From NCBI GenBank assembly GCA_000940995.1, contig CP005973.1, forward strand, positions 1,922,001 to 1,986,000: a stretch of DNA of 64,000 bases, given 5' to 3'. The DNA is from Photobacterium gaetbulicola Gung47 (GTDB taxonomy: Bacteria; Pseudomonadota; Gammaproteobacteria; Enterobacterales; Vibrionaceae). Below the pieces are notes generated by a model that saw only the letters and a program-made list of their open reading frames with translations, did not search any database and had not been told where the DNA came from. The translations under genes and the position numbers were made by a program. How positions within the stretch are numbered: position 1 is the stretch's first letter; each line of letters opens with the position of its first letter. Below, one piece after another: positions 8,258 through 16,451 of this stretch.

Positions 8258-9556
8258 TCACTGCTTTTTCTCGGGCTTATCCTGCCGAATATCGCCACCT
8301 GACAGCAGGCTATCCCAAGACATGTGCCACGATTGCTGCTGATAGCCCGACATAGCCGATTGGCTAGGGACGCTACCAACGGCATCGGCAGGCAATGTGT
8401 CCGTGTTTAGCTCATCAGACGATTCAGACAGCGCCTCGCCATCAAACCTCTGCGGCAGGTTGTGAGCTTGTTGTTCATGTTCAATAGGCTGCAACGTCGA
8501 CATTTCACTGGCCAGCTCTCCCAACGCTATCGAATCAAGCATCTCTTCCGTTGGCCGGTAACCGCTTCTATCGTATAGCTTATCAAGCAAGTGCATCACC
8601 GAATGGGCTTCCACTTCGCCACCTTGCCTGAGCATTTTATAGATCCTGTTTGCCACATTCTGTACGCCCAGAATGGTATCGATATCAAATTGCTGTACCA
8701 CGCCATCCCGGGCCTTCCTCGCTTGCTTAAGACCATTGGCGTAAGCCAAGGAATACCAGATATAAGCGATCGCAGCATCGGACATCGTATCCCGGTTATG
8801 CAGTTTGGCCACCAGCAACTGGGCTTCCCCCTCTCCTCGCTCTGCAGCCCGCTCCAGCCAATACATGGTGCGGGCACTATCCTTGCTCACGCCGATCCCA
8901 GCCTGGTAACAAAAAGCCGTTTTCATGAAACCGCTGATATCGCCTAGCCTGGCAGCCCGAAAACGCCACAAGAAAGCCTCCACCGGCTGGTGCGGTTGAG
9001 AAAACTCAGAAAGATACCAATCACCCAGAAATAGCATAGCAGCAAGCCACTCTTTATCCGCTGCCTCCCGCACCTTGTCCAGCCCGGCATCAACATCGAT
9101 GTCGGTTCCCAGGCCACGGATCAATAGCAAGCCAAGCTCGAACAGCTCTTTCGCCTCGCCACGCTTGGCTTTAACCACCTGCTCCCAGTATTGCGACTTT
9201 GCTTCGCCGTCAGGATCGTCGATGTCGGTCCGGCACAAGCGTGCCAAGGCATTCTGAGCAATAATATTGTCGAGTTTTGCTGCTTTTCCATACCAGTAGA
9301 TAGCTTCACGAGTATTGGTTAATTCATACTCCTTCGCCAAAGACAACTGACTTGGCACATGCCCTGTCTGCGCCTTGAATATTTTATCCTCACGCTCGGC
9401 CACTTTGGCTTTTTCCAACACTTGCTGGTACCTGGCCTCTTTTTGCCGCTTTTCTTCCAAAGACTGTTGCTGCTCCGCCTTGGAGGCAAAAAAACGGTAT
9501 AGGATCCACGCCAGTAGGCCCGCTGACAGGCCGGTAGCAATCAATAGGTAAGGCAT
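8258..9556 (-). CDS. membrane-anchored Sel1-repeat protein
   Basis: 432 residues. Residues 3-24 form one transmembrane anchor (YLLIATGLSAGLLAWILYRF), followed by a charged coiled stretch (residues 28-60). Several Sel1/TPR-like helical repeats follow, such as EAIYWYGKAAKLDNIIAQNA, ARTMYWLERAAERGEGEAQL and IAYIWYSLAYANGLKQA. The C-terminal 80 residues are acidic and probably disordered. Sel1 repeats act as protein-binding scaffolds; no partner is indicated. The gene stands alone. Confidence 0.8.
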   Translation of the reverse strand: MPYLLIATGLSAGLLAWILYRFFASKAEQQQSLEEKRQKEARYQQVLEKAKVAEREDKIFKAQTGHVPSQLSLAKEYELTNTREAIYWYGKAAKLDNIIAQNALARLCRTDIDDPDGEAKSQYWEQVVKAKRGEAKELFELGLLLIRGLGTDIDVDAGLDKVREAADKEWLAAMLFLGDWYLSEFSQPHQPVEAFLWRFRAARLGDISGFMKTAFCYQAGIGVSKDSARTMYWLERAAERGEGEAQLLVAKLHNRDTMSDAAIAYIWYSLAYANGLKQARKARDGVVQQFDIDTILGVQNVANRIYKMLRQGGEVEAHSVMHLLDKLYDRSGYRPTEEMLDSIALGELASEMSTLQPIEHEQQAHNLPQRFDGEALSESSDELNTDTLPADAVGSVPSQSAMSGYQQQSWHMSWDSLLSGGDIRQDKPEKKQ

Positions 9557-9870
9557 ATCCCCTCGACGGTCAGTGTTTATTACAGGTTACCGAACACCAT
9601 ACAATACTCGGTGAAATAGCCCCCCGTTTTCCCCTGAGCGGCTATCTTTTCTCTCGCCTACATATATCGACCACCAGGCCAATAACTGGAGCACAAATTC
9701 CTGACAAATATACGGCATCCCCCTTCTTATTCACATTGCCGATATCAAAATAAAACCAAGTAAAACAAGCATAAAAGTAAATCAATGCTAAATTTGATCA
9801 TGACTGGAATGTGCCTTGCCCGGAAGCCGGCACAACGTCACCGCCGATCTGATAAGGACAAGGAGCAAGG
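9557..9870. other. intergenic region between Sel1 gene and yiaW
   Basis: 314 bases between divergent genes, so it should hold both promoters. An AAGGAG ribosome site for yiaW sits at about 9859. A frame opening at 9785 runs into yiaW in another register and is not called. I see no repeats or strong hairpins. Confidence 0.4.
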
Positions 9871-10254
9871 ATGTTTCTCGACTATTTTGCCCTGGGCGTA
9901 TTGTGCTTTGTCGCGGTTTTCCTGTTCTATGGGATCATCGCCATCCACGATATTCCCTATGAAATATCAAAAAAACGCAACCACCCCCACCAAGATGCCA
10001 TCCATTATGCCGGCTGGGTCAGCTTGTTTACCCTGCATGCGCTATGGCCGTTCCTGTGGATTTGGGCCACGCTATGGCGCGAAGATCGAGGCTGGGGATT
10101 CACCCAACTCCAGAACGAACAAAACGAGCTTCATCACGAAATCCTCAAGCTATCAGAACGGGTCGAACACCTGACCGAAAAAGTCTCAGAGCTGGAGGTC
10201 AAGCAATCACACAACGAAACACCACCAGACCGCACGCAGGGGGACGAAGACTAA
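9871..10254 (+). CDS. yiaW: DUF3302 inner-membrane protein, YiaW-like
   Basis: 127 residues with two membrane segments (residues about 5-25 and 48-66, the second in WVSLFTLHALWPFLWIWATL), then a coiled-coil tail rich in Glu/Leu (residues 78-115). This matches the DUF3302 family, E. coli YiaW. It has a strong AAGGAG ribosome site. Its stop overlaps the start of the HlyD-type gene by one base (TAATG), the same pairing as E. coli yiaW-yiaV, so they are co-translated and probably form one envelope complex. The cargo is unknown. Confidence 0.85.
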   Translation: MFLDYFALGVLCFVAVFLFYGIIAIHDIPYEISKKRNHPHQDAIHYAGWVSLFTLHALWPFLWIWATLWREDRGWGFTQLQNEQNELHHEILKLSERVEHLTEKVSELEVKQSHNETPPDRTQGDED

Positions 10255-11384
10255 TGGACCTATTACTCATTCTGACCTACGCCGCCCTGTGCATTGCCGT
10301 ATTCAAGATTTTCAATATCCCACTCAACAAGTGGACCGTCCCAACTGCGGTTCTCGGCGGTATCATTTTGATCGGCACCTTAATTTTACTGATGAACTAC
10401 AACCACCCTCATAGCAACATGGGCGGGCAGTTTTACGTCACCACCCCGATAGTCCCCGGCGTGAGGGGCAAAGTGATTGAGGTACCGGTTGCCGCCAATA
10501 CCCCGGTCAAAAAGGGCGATATCCTGTTTCGTATCGATCCCACACCGTATGAAGCCGAGGTCCAGTTACAATTAGCGGCGTTGGCCGAAGCGAAACAAAA
10601 TGTCATGGGCCTAGAGGCGGCTTTCCATGCGGCCAGAGCGAGCACGGAACGGGCTGTTGCCGAGCGGGATAGAACCTTGAGCCAATACCAGCGCTACGAA
10701 AAGGGATACAAGCGCGGTGCCTTTACCAAATCGGAAGTGGATAACCGCCGCCAGTTCTACCGCAGCGCTGAAGCTTCACTGTCTGCGGCAAGGGCAGAGG
10801 AGCAACGCGCCAAGCTGGCCTTCGAGTCACAGATCATGGGAGAAAACACCGCTATCGCCAAAGTACGCGCCCAGCTGATCCAGGCCCAGTTCAATCTTGA
10901 AGAAACCGTGGTTCATGCCCCTACCGCCGGTTTTGTCACCCAAGTAACATTGCGGCCCGGCATGATGGCCGTGCCCTTGCCACTCAAACCGGTAATGACC
11001 TTTATCCATCAGGAAGAGCAGTTCTTTATTGGTGCGTTCAGGCAGAACTCCTTGCTGAGGCTGCGCCCCGGTTTCAAGGCCGATTTTATCTTCCGAGCCC
11101 TGCCCGGCAAGACGTTCCAGGGCGAGGTGGTGGAAGTATTGCCGGCTATCGGTGAGAGCCAAATCCAAGCGGCAGGGGTACTTTACGGCAGTGACTTGCT
11201 GCTGCGCCAAGGGCGCCCGCTGGTCAAACTGAAAATCACCGACGATCTCAGTGAGTATCAATTGCCACAAGGGGCCAATATCGAAATAGCGGTCTATTCC
11301 GATAGCTTCGAACATGTATCGGTAATGCGCAAAGTCCTGATCAGAATGAAAAGCTGGCAGAACTACCTGTTCCTCGATCATTGA
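10254..11384 (+). CDS. yiaV: HlyD-family membrane fusion protein, YiaV-like
   Basis: 376 residues from the ATG at 10254, almost exactly the length of E. coli YiaV. It begins with two hydrophobic segments (residues 2-19 and 28-47). A biotinyl-lipoyl half (VIEVPVAANTPVKKGDILFR), a long coiled-coil hairpin (residues about 95-200) and the second half (VVHAPTAGFVTQV) follow. Such proteins bridge an inner-membrane component to the outer membrane. There is no ABC, MFS or RND pump beside it, so YiaW may be its only inner-membrane partner. Confidence 0.88.
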   Translation: MDLLLILTYAALCIAVFKIFNIPLNKWTVPTAVLGGIILIGTLILLMNYNHPHSNMGGQFYVTTPIVPGVRGKVIEVPVAANTPVKKGDILFRIDPTPYEAEVQLQLAALAEAKQNVMGLEAAFHAARASTERAVAERDRTLSQYQRYEKGYKRGAFTKSEVDNRRQFYRSAEASLSAARAEEQRAKLAFESQIMGENTAIAKVRAQLIQAQFNLEETVVHAPTAGFVTQVTLRPGMMAVPLPLKPVMTFIHQEEQFFIGAFRQNSLLRLRPGFKADFIFRALPGKTFQGEVVEVLPAIGESQIQAAGVLYGSDLLLRQGRPLVKLKITDDLSEYQLPQGANIEIAVYSDSFEHVSVMRKVLIRMKSWQNYLFLDH

Positions 11385-11408
11385 TCCGCAATTAGGCACT
11401 GTTCAGCG

Positions 11409-11434
11409 AAAAATGGCGGCCATTAGGCCGCCTC
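11409..11434 (-). terminator. terminator between yiaV and subtilase gene
   Basis: Perfect inverted repeat GGCGGCC-ATTA-GGCCGCC followed on the minus strand by ATTTTT. It lies between two convergent genes and is strongest for the subtilase. Confidence 0.85.
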
Positions 11435-11438
11435 ACTA

Positions 11439-13253
11439 TTAAGGGTATCCGTATCCCTGCTCATCCATATATTGCATCGCTCTTGCAGGATTGACACGTC
11501 CGTGCCCCCACACCTCATCAACCCCGGGCTCACCGAGATCGTCAGCGGTGGCGAATATGATTGCCGCAACCTCACTTGCCGTTAGCTCGGGGGCACGTTG
11601 CAGTATCATGGCAGCCAGCGCGCTCACATAGGGGGCCGAAAAGCTGGTGCCGTCGCGGCCATCAATCTTATAGGGGGCGACGACCCCGCGGTCTTTCAGG
11701 ATCCCCAGCGGCTTTTGTGGGCGGTACGGATCACCCATATAGCCCGCCACGACAATCCAGCTCTCCTCTTGCTGCGCATCGATGGCTGCCACGACCGTCA
11801 TATCACAGGCTTTGTAATAGTGCTCCCACTCGGACTGGGGGACACCAGCAAAGTGCGCTTCCAGCGCGGAGGCACTCAATCCCACCTGGCGACCCAGTTC
11901 AGCCGCTTCAGCAGTGCAGACCGTCGAGGCATTACCAGCCGAGGTAATTTTGAGCGGCTGCTGCGGGTAATAGTCATTGAGCGATTTAACCGCTTTCTTG
12001 CCGGCATCATAGGTCGTGCTGCTGGAGCTCATATTGATGACATCGGCCTTAAAAGCCTCTTCGGACAGATCTATCGGCGCACTGTCGCGCCTGTCATCAT
12101 TGATGTTGGATGTCCGGAACTCGACACTCTCATCCACATCCAACTCAGCATTGTAGTGACCTTGGGCAATGGCCATGACAAAGCCACCGTGCGAGCCTTC
12201 CTCGTACCATGGCGCGTCGCCAAACGCATCCCTGATCACCACCATCACCGCATCATCCTGTGGCACGGGCGCGGCTGTCGCACCGGCCGCTAGCAGTTCA
12301 ACTTCACTGACCCCAATCGGTTTCACATTAGAGGGGAAATACAGACGGTAGTATGGGTAGCTGCCCTGCTGCTCAAATGCTATCTCGTAGCTTTGCTTTT
12401 CCTTTCCCAGCTCCTGGTTCTGGCGTTCATCCAGCGTCAACCATGTACTGCCGTCAATACTGGCCTGCAGCAACCAGTGCTCTGGGGCCATGTATTGCGA
12501 GGGGGCCTCAAGGGTATAACTGACAATTCGCTGGGGACGAGTAAATGACTGAGCCAACCATTCATTATTCTGGCTAACGGGGCGCCAATAGGTATTTTCC
12601 GAAAAGTTATAACCGCCGCTAATATTATCGAATGCCAAGGTGTGAAGGTTCGGTAAATATTCAAAGGCCGTATCTGTCATAACCCAGGCATTGGAACTGG
12701 CAGAGGCAAACTGCGGCATCGTAACATCTTCAGGCACACCACCACTGCTTTCTCCGCGATGGCCATATAGTTCAAGCATATTTATATTGGCTGAATAATT
12801 ATCCCCAATGGTATATAGGCGATAATACTGATAAGCCCCTACCTTTTCTTCCGGTATTGTAAAGTAGGTTAGTTGCGAACTGATGGTTTGCTCACGCTGA
12901 GTATCGAGGGTTTGCCAAGCAATCCCATCGTGACTAGCCTGAATTTTAAAATGTTCAATATTGCCTTTGACTGAATACCCCGTTACCGCCATGGCTTCGG
13001 GAAACAGCTGCCCAAGCCAAGAGTCCTCGCGAAGAGCGGGATGCCATGAAGTATAAGGGTTTCCGTCAAACGCTCTGATCATCCCCAGCGGATCTTCCTG
13101 GTAGCCGTTATCGCCATAGCTCAAGCTGGTATTAGCAAAGGCAAAGTCAGGCGAGGCAATATTTTCCGTTTCAGCCCCTGTCACTGACATTGAATATAAA
13201 GAACAAATTATTGACGCTGCAATATAGGAGCAAAAGGTTTTCTTTATTTCCAT
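11439..13253 (-). CDS. secreted S8 subtilisin-family serine protease with discoidin-like domains
   Basis: 604 residues with a Sec signal (hydrophobic residues 9-22, likely cleaved near VTGA). Two beta-rich segments of about 140 residues follow, each carrying a YTSWHP- or TYWRP-type start and an ending such as YYRLYTIGDNYSANINMLELYG. They resemble F5/8 type C (discoidin) carbohydrate-binding domains. The C-terminal 270 residues are the protease: Asp in VMVVIRDAFGD, His in EGSHGGFV, oxyanion Asn in ITSAGNAS and Ser in GTSFSAP (Ser about 537). The enzyme is probably exported to act on a polymer-bound protein. Discoidin before the catalytic domain is an uncommon order. Confidence 0.86.
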   Translation of the reverse strand: MEIKKTFCSYIAASIICSLYSMSVTGAETENIASPDFAFANTSLSYGDNGYQEDPLGMIRAFDGNPYTSWHPALREDSWLGQLFPEAMAVTGYSVKGNIEHFKIQASHDGIAWQTLDTQREQTISSQLTYFTIPEEKVGAYQYYRLYTIGDNYSANINMLELYGHRGESSGGVPEDVTMPQFASASSNAWVMTDTAFEYLPNLHTLAFDNISGGYNFSENTYWRPVSQNNEWLAQSFTRPQRIVSYTLEAPSQYMAPEHWLLQASIDGSTWLTLDERQNQELGKEKQSYEIAFEQQGSYPYYRLYFPSNVKPIGVSEVELLAAGATAAPVPQDDAVMVVIRDAFGDAPWYEEGSHGGFVMAIAQGHYNAELDVDESVEFRTSNINDDRRDSAPIDLSEEAFKADVINMSSSSTTYDAGKKAVKSLNDYYPQQPLKITSAGNASTVCTAEAAELGRQVGLSASALEAHFAGVPQSEWEHYYKACDMTVVAAIDAQQEESWIVVAGYMGDPYRPQKPLGILKDRGVVAPYKIDGRDGTSFSAPYVSALAAMILQRAPELTASEVAAIIFATADDLGEPGVDEVWGHGRVNPARAMQYMDEQGYGYP

Positions 13254-13599
13254 GATATATTCCTAGTTATGTTATTATCATTCCCACCAAGCGTTTTGTC
13301 GCCTGATTTAAATTAATAACTTTTAGAATTAGCCATCAAAATAAATTAATAATTTTGGGATCACCTTTCAGAAAATAACTTATATATCAAATAAGAAACC
13401 TCAAACCATTCACCGAGAAAATACAAATTCAACAATTGATGAAAATAGAATAAGAGACAAATTTTTGTCTCTTATTTTTTTCTCTCTCAATGTTCTAGCC
13501 AATTTTCTACTATTGTTTCGGTTTTTTCCTGCTTTTCCCGTGTCGGCTTGTTTCTTTCTGCCAAACTTATTAATAAATGTGATTTTTTAAGGAAAGACC
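13254..13599. promoter_or_regulatory. AT-rich divergent promoter region, subtilase / sdaA
   Basis: 346 bases, very AT-rich. It contains the subtilase promoter on one side and the sdaA promoter on the other, with AAGGAAAG ahead of sdaA. A 13-bp perfect hairpin followed by a T-run (13449-13482) sits about 120 bases upstream of sdaA; see its own entry. Confidence 0.45.
13449..13482 (+). terminator. terminator-like hairpin upstream of sdaA
   Basis: AATAAGAGACAAA pairs perfectly with TTTGTCTCTTATT, followed by six T residues on the plus strand. No plus-strand gene lies upstream, so it could end a short RNA or act as an attenuator in the sdaA leader. I see no leader peptide. Confidence 0.5.
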
Positions 13600-14970
13600 A
13601 TGCTATCTATTTTTGATATCTACAAAGTGGGGGTAGGCCCGTCCAGCTCTCACACTAACGGGCCTATGCTGGCCGGTTTTGATTTCTGCCAGAAAGTGGA
13701 TGCCATGCTGGACGATGTGGCCCGGGTACAAGTGGATCTGTACGGCTCTTTGTCGCTAACAGGCAAAGGCCACCACACCGACCGAGCATCAATCCTGGGG
13801 TTGATGCACAACAAGCCCGATGCGATTGATATCCAGGCCGCCAACCAGGCGATGGCCGATGGGATTGCCAACAGAACCTTACTACTGGCGGGTAAAAAGC
13901 TCATCGCTTTCAATGTCGATACCGACATGCTGTTTCACAGTGATAATCTGCCGTTGCATGAAAACGGCATGACCATTACCGCCTTCGACCACGCCGGCAA
14001 GCAGCTATTTATCGAGACCTACTACTCGATAGGCGGTGGTTTCATTGCTACTGCCGACGAGCTACAAAACGGCAAAGCCACCAGCGAAGTCAAGGTACCT
14101 TTCGCATTCAACTCGGCGGAAGATATCCTCAGAATCACCGAGCGAGAGGGGATAAGTATTGGCGCCATGTTCCTGCGCAATGAGCTAGCCTTCCGCAGCC
14201 AGCAAGAGCTGGATGCCAAGGCAAACCAGATCTGGCAGGTGATGGCGAACTGCATGGCCCGCGGTTTTGAGACCGAAGGTATACTGGAAGGTGGCCTGCA
14301 TGTGGTACGCCGCGCCCCGGCACTGCTGAAGAAGCTCGAGTCCAACCAAGAGATCGAGAACGATCCTATGGTGGTCCTGGATTGGGTAAACGTGTTTGCC
14401 TTTGCCGTCAGCGAAGAAAATGCCGCCGGTGGCCAGGTCGTTACCTCGCCAACCAACGGGGCGGCAGGTGTGATCCCAGCTGTACTGATGTACTACAACA
14501 AGTTCATCCACGAGCTTAATGACAAGCAAATCAAAGACTTCCTTGCGGTATCCGCCGCCATCGGCATGCTGTACAAGATGAATGCGTCTATTTCCGGTGC
14601 AGAGGTGGGCTGCCAGGGTGAAATTGGTGTGTCATCCTCAATGGCGGCAGCCGGCCTGACGGCGATCCGCGGCGGCAGCAACGAGCAGATCTGCATGGCG
14701 GCTGAAATTGCCATGGAGCACTCGCTGGGCATGACTTGTGACCCCATTGGCGGCTTGGTTCAGATCCCTTGTATCGAGCGCAATGCCATGGGCGCAATGA
14801 AAGCGATCAACGCCTCGCGCATGGCCCTCAAGCGCAACAGCAAATCGCGCATCTCGCTCGACAAGGTGATTGATACCATGTACCAAACCGGCAAGGACAT
14901 GAACAAGAAATACCGCGAAACCTCACTCGGCGGCCTGGCGATGATCCACCTGGCTCCTCCATGCGAATAG
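13600..14970 (+). CDS. sdaA: L-serine dehydratase (L-serine ammonia-lyase), single-chain
   Basis: 456 residues, the length of E. coli SdaA/SdaB. It deaminates L-serine to pyruvate and ammonia using an oxygen-sensitive [4Fe-4S] cluster. The N-terminal beta-domain starts SIFDIYKVGVGPSSSHT, and the catalytic half holds SPTNGAAGVIPAVL, the Cys in GAEVGCQGEIGVSSS and CDPIGGLVQIPCIERN. These are the conserved cluster cysteines. The start is supported by AAGGAAAG. It appears monocistronic, with no serine transporter next to it. Confidence 0.96.
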   Translation: MLSIFDIYKVGVGPSSSHTNGPMLAGFDFCQKVDAMLDDVARVQVDLYGSLSLTGKGHHTDRASILGLMHNKPDAIDIQAANQAMADGIANRTLLLAGKKLIAFNVDTDMLFHSDNLPLHENGMTITAFDHAGKQLFIETYYSIGGGFIATADELQNGKATSEVKVPFAFNSAEDILRITEREGISIGAMFLRNELAFRSQQELDAKANQIWQVMANCMARGFETEGILEGGLHVVRRAPALLKKLESNQEIENDPMVVLDWVNVFAFAVSEENAAGGQVVTSPTNGAAGVIPAVLMYYNKFIHELNDKQIKDFLAVSAAIGMLYKMNASISGAEVGCQGEIGVSSSMAAAGLTAIRGGSNEQICMAAEIAMEHSLGMTCDPIGGLVQIPCIERNAMGAMKAINASRMALKRNSKSRISLDKVIDTMYQTGKDMNKKYRETSLGGLAMIHLAPPCE

Positions 14971-14977
14971 CGGCATG

Positions 14978-15007
14978 AAAAAGGCTGGCAACCATGCCAG
15001 CCTTTTA
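14978..15007. terminator. bidirectional terminator, sdaA / porin gene
   Basis: AAAAGGCTGGCA-ACCA-TGCCAGCCTTTT, a perfect 12-bp stem with T-runs on both strands, set between the convergent sdaA and porin genes. Confidence 0.9.
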
Positions 15008-15026
15008 TTAGTGCTTGAAAGCAGAA

Positions 15027-16136
15027 TTAGAATACGTACGCGAAGTTGAAACCACCGCCGTTATCAGTACGGCCAGGCTCACCACTGAACTCGTTCAGCT
15101 CGTTTCGCTTGGCTTCGAAAGACAGCACGGTTTTCGGCGTGAAGGCGTAAGACAAACCCACTGCATATACCTGGCGGTCACCATCTACGCCATTTTCACC
15201 GTCGAAATCAACGTGTGAAGCATAAGCGTACGGACGCAGGCCTGATCCAAACGCGTAATGCGCATAGACGTCTACTGCGTTGGCATCTGCCCATTCTGCG
15301 CGAGGAGCGCCCTGTAGGCCCGCTTTGTGGATATTCTCACCCTTGGTGTAAACCGCTGCCACCTTCAGGCCACCAGCAACATACTGACCGCCAACAGTCA
15401 ATGCTGTTTGCTTGTCGCCGTCTTCCAAGCCGTTAACCTCAGAGGCCTGCGCAACTTCAACCTTGTTTTCCAGGTAAGCCACACCCAAGCTCAGCCCCGA
15501 GTCAAAGTCATAGCTGGTCGATAGCGCGTAGTTGTAATCACGCTTGACCGTATCGCTTTGAACTTGGTTGTTTTCATCTTCAAAACTGCCGGATTCACCG
15601 TTGCTGGTAAAACCGTAGTGCGCCGAAACATTCACGCCGCTGTTGCTGTAGCGGTAAGCCACCAGGTTATCACCGCGGCCCGTTGCCGCGAAACCGCCGT
15701 CAGTACCTTCAGAGTAAATCGGTGTCGCATCAGGGTCGATGATGATCAGGTTATCCATGTAACGGGCAAGATCATGGTATGCCGACCACTGTTTACCGAA
15801 TCGCAGGCTACCCAGCTCATCGTTATTGATGGTGACGTAGCCCAAGCGGTTACGGAAGTTGCTGCTGCCAGACGTCGGATTATTCAGAAATTGATCCCAC
15901 TCGAACTTGGCATCCAGCGTCCAGCCATATTGCAGCTGGCGCTCAAAGCCCAGGTTGAGGATACTGCGGGTGGCAGAGAAGATATCGTCTTCGCCCCAGA
16001 CCGGTTGGAAAGCGTCGAGGACAAAAACGCCACCGACATCGAATTTATTTTGCTCATCTTCATAAAGAGTGATGGCGGATGCCTGGCCAGCCAGTAAAAG
16101 TGTGGAGATGATGGCAGAGGAAATTTTCAACTTCAT
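15027..16136 (-). CDS. outer-membrane general porin (OmpC/OmpU-like)
   Basis: 369 residues from the ATG at 16136. A Sec signal (KLKISSAIISTLLLAGQASA, cleaved before ITLYED) precedes alternating amphipathic beta-strands. Porin signatures include LNLGFERQLQYGWTLDAKFE, LGSLRFGKQWSAYHDLARY and the closing strand GGGFNFAYVF, whose last residue is the aromatic Phe needed for BamA insertion. It forms a passive trimeric pore in the outer membrane. It lies next to a secreted chitinase gene on the same strand, which makes an oligosaccharide role possible but unproven. Confidence 0.9.
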   Translation of the reverse strand: MKLKISSAIISTLLLAGQASAITLYEDEQNKFDVGGVFVLDAFQPVWGEDDIFSATRSILNLGFERQLQYGWTLDAKFEWDQFLNNPTSGSSNFRNRLGYVTINNDELGSLRFGKQWSAYHDLARYMDNLIIIDPDATPIYSEGTDGGFAATGRGDNLVAYRYSNSGVNVSAHYGFTSNGESGSFEDENNQVQSDTVKRDYNYALSTSYDFDSGLSLGVAYLENKVEVAQASEVNGLEDGDKQTALTVGGQYVAGGLKVAAVYTKGENIHKAGLQGAPRAEWADANAVDVYAHYAFGSGLRPYAYASHVDFDGENGVDGDRQVYAVGLSYAFTPKTVLSFEAKRNELNEFSGEPGRTDNGGGFNFAYVF

Positions 16137-16451
16137 GGAACAGGCTCTTCTAGTGATAGTGTTGACAATAGTGCGTGGTGACCAGCACAAACTATCAGAA
16201 CCCCCATAACAATGTAATAGCAAACTAGTACACAAGTAAGCGGGATATTGCGTTAAAAAACTAAGCCAGATAAAAATAACACTCCAAAGTCAATTACTTA
16301 GCCACAACATACCTACTGAGAATTATTTTTCCCTTTTGCGTTCAAGTGTTCGTTTTATAGTCAAATACACCAACAAAACTTTGCTCTTCAGATAAAGAAG
16401 CGGCACTCAGGCGCTGAGCACCGCATAAATATCAGCTTCTAGTCATATCAG
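16137..16451. promoter_or_regulatory. porin promoter region and chitinase 3' region
   Basis: 315 bases on the upstream side of the porin gene. An imperfect hairpin at 16400-16424 (GCGGCACTCAG / CTGAGCACCGC) with a weak T-rich tail could end the chitinase transcript. The rest is AT-rich with no operator I can name. Confidence 0.4.

Noticed and set aside
9785..10174. 129-codon frame overlapping yiaW in another register
   Set aside because: yiaW has the ribosome site, family match and operon overlap; this frame has none.
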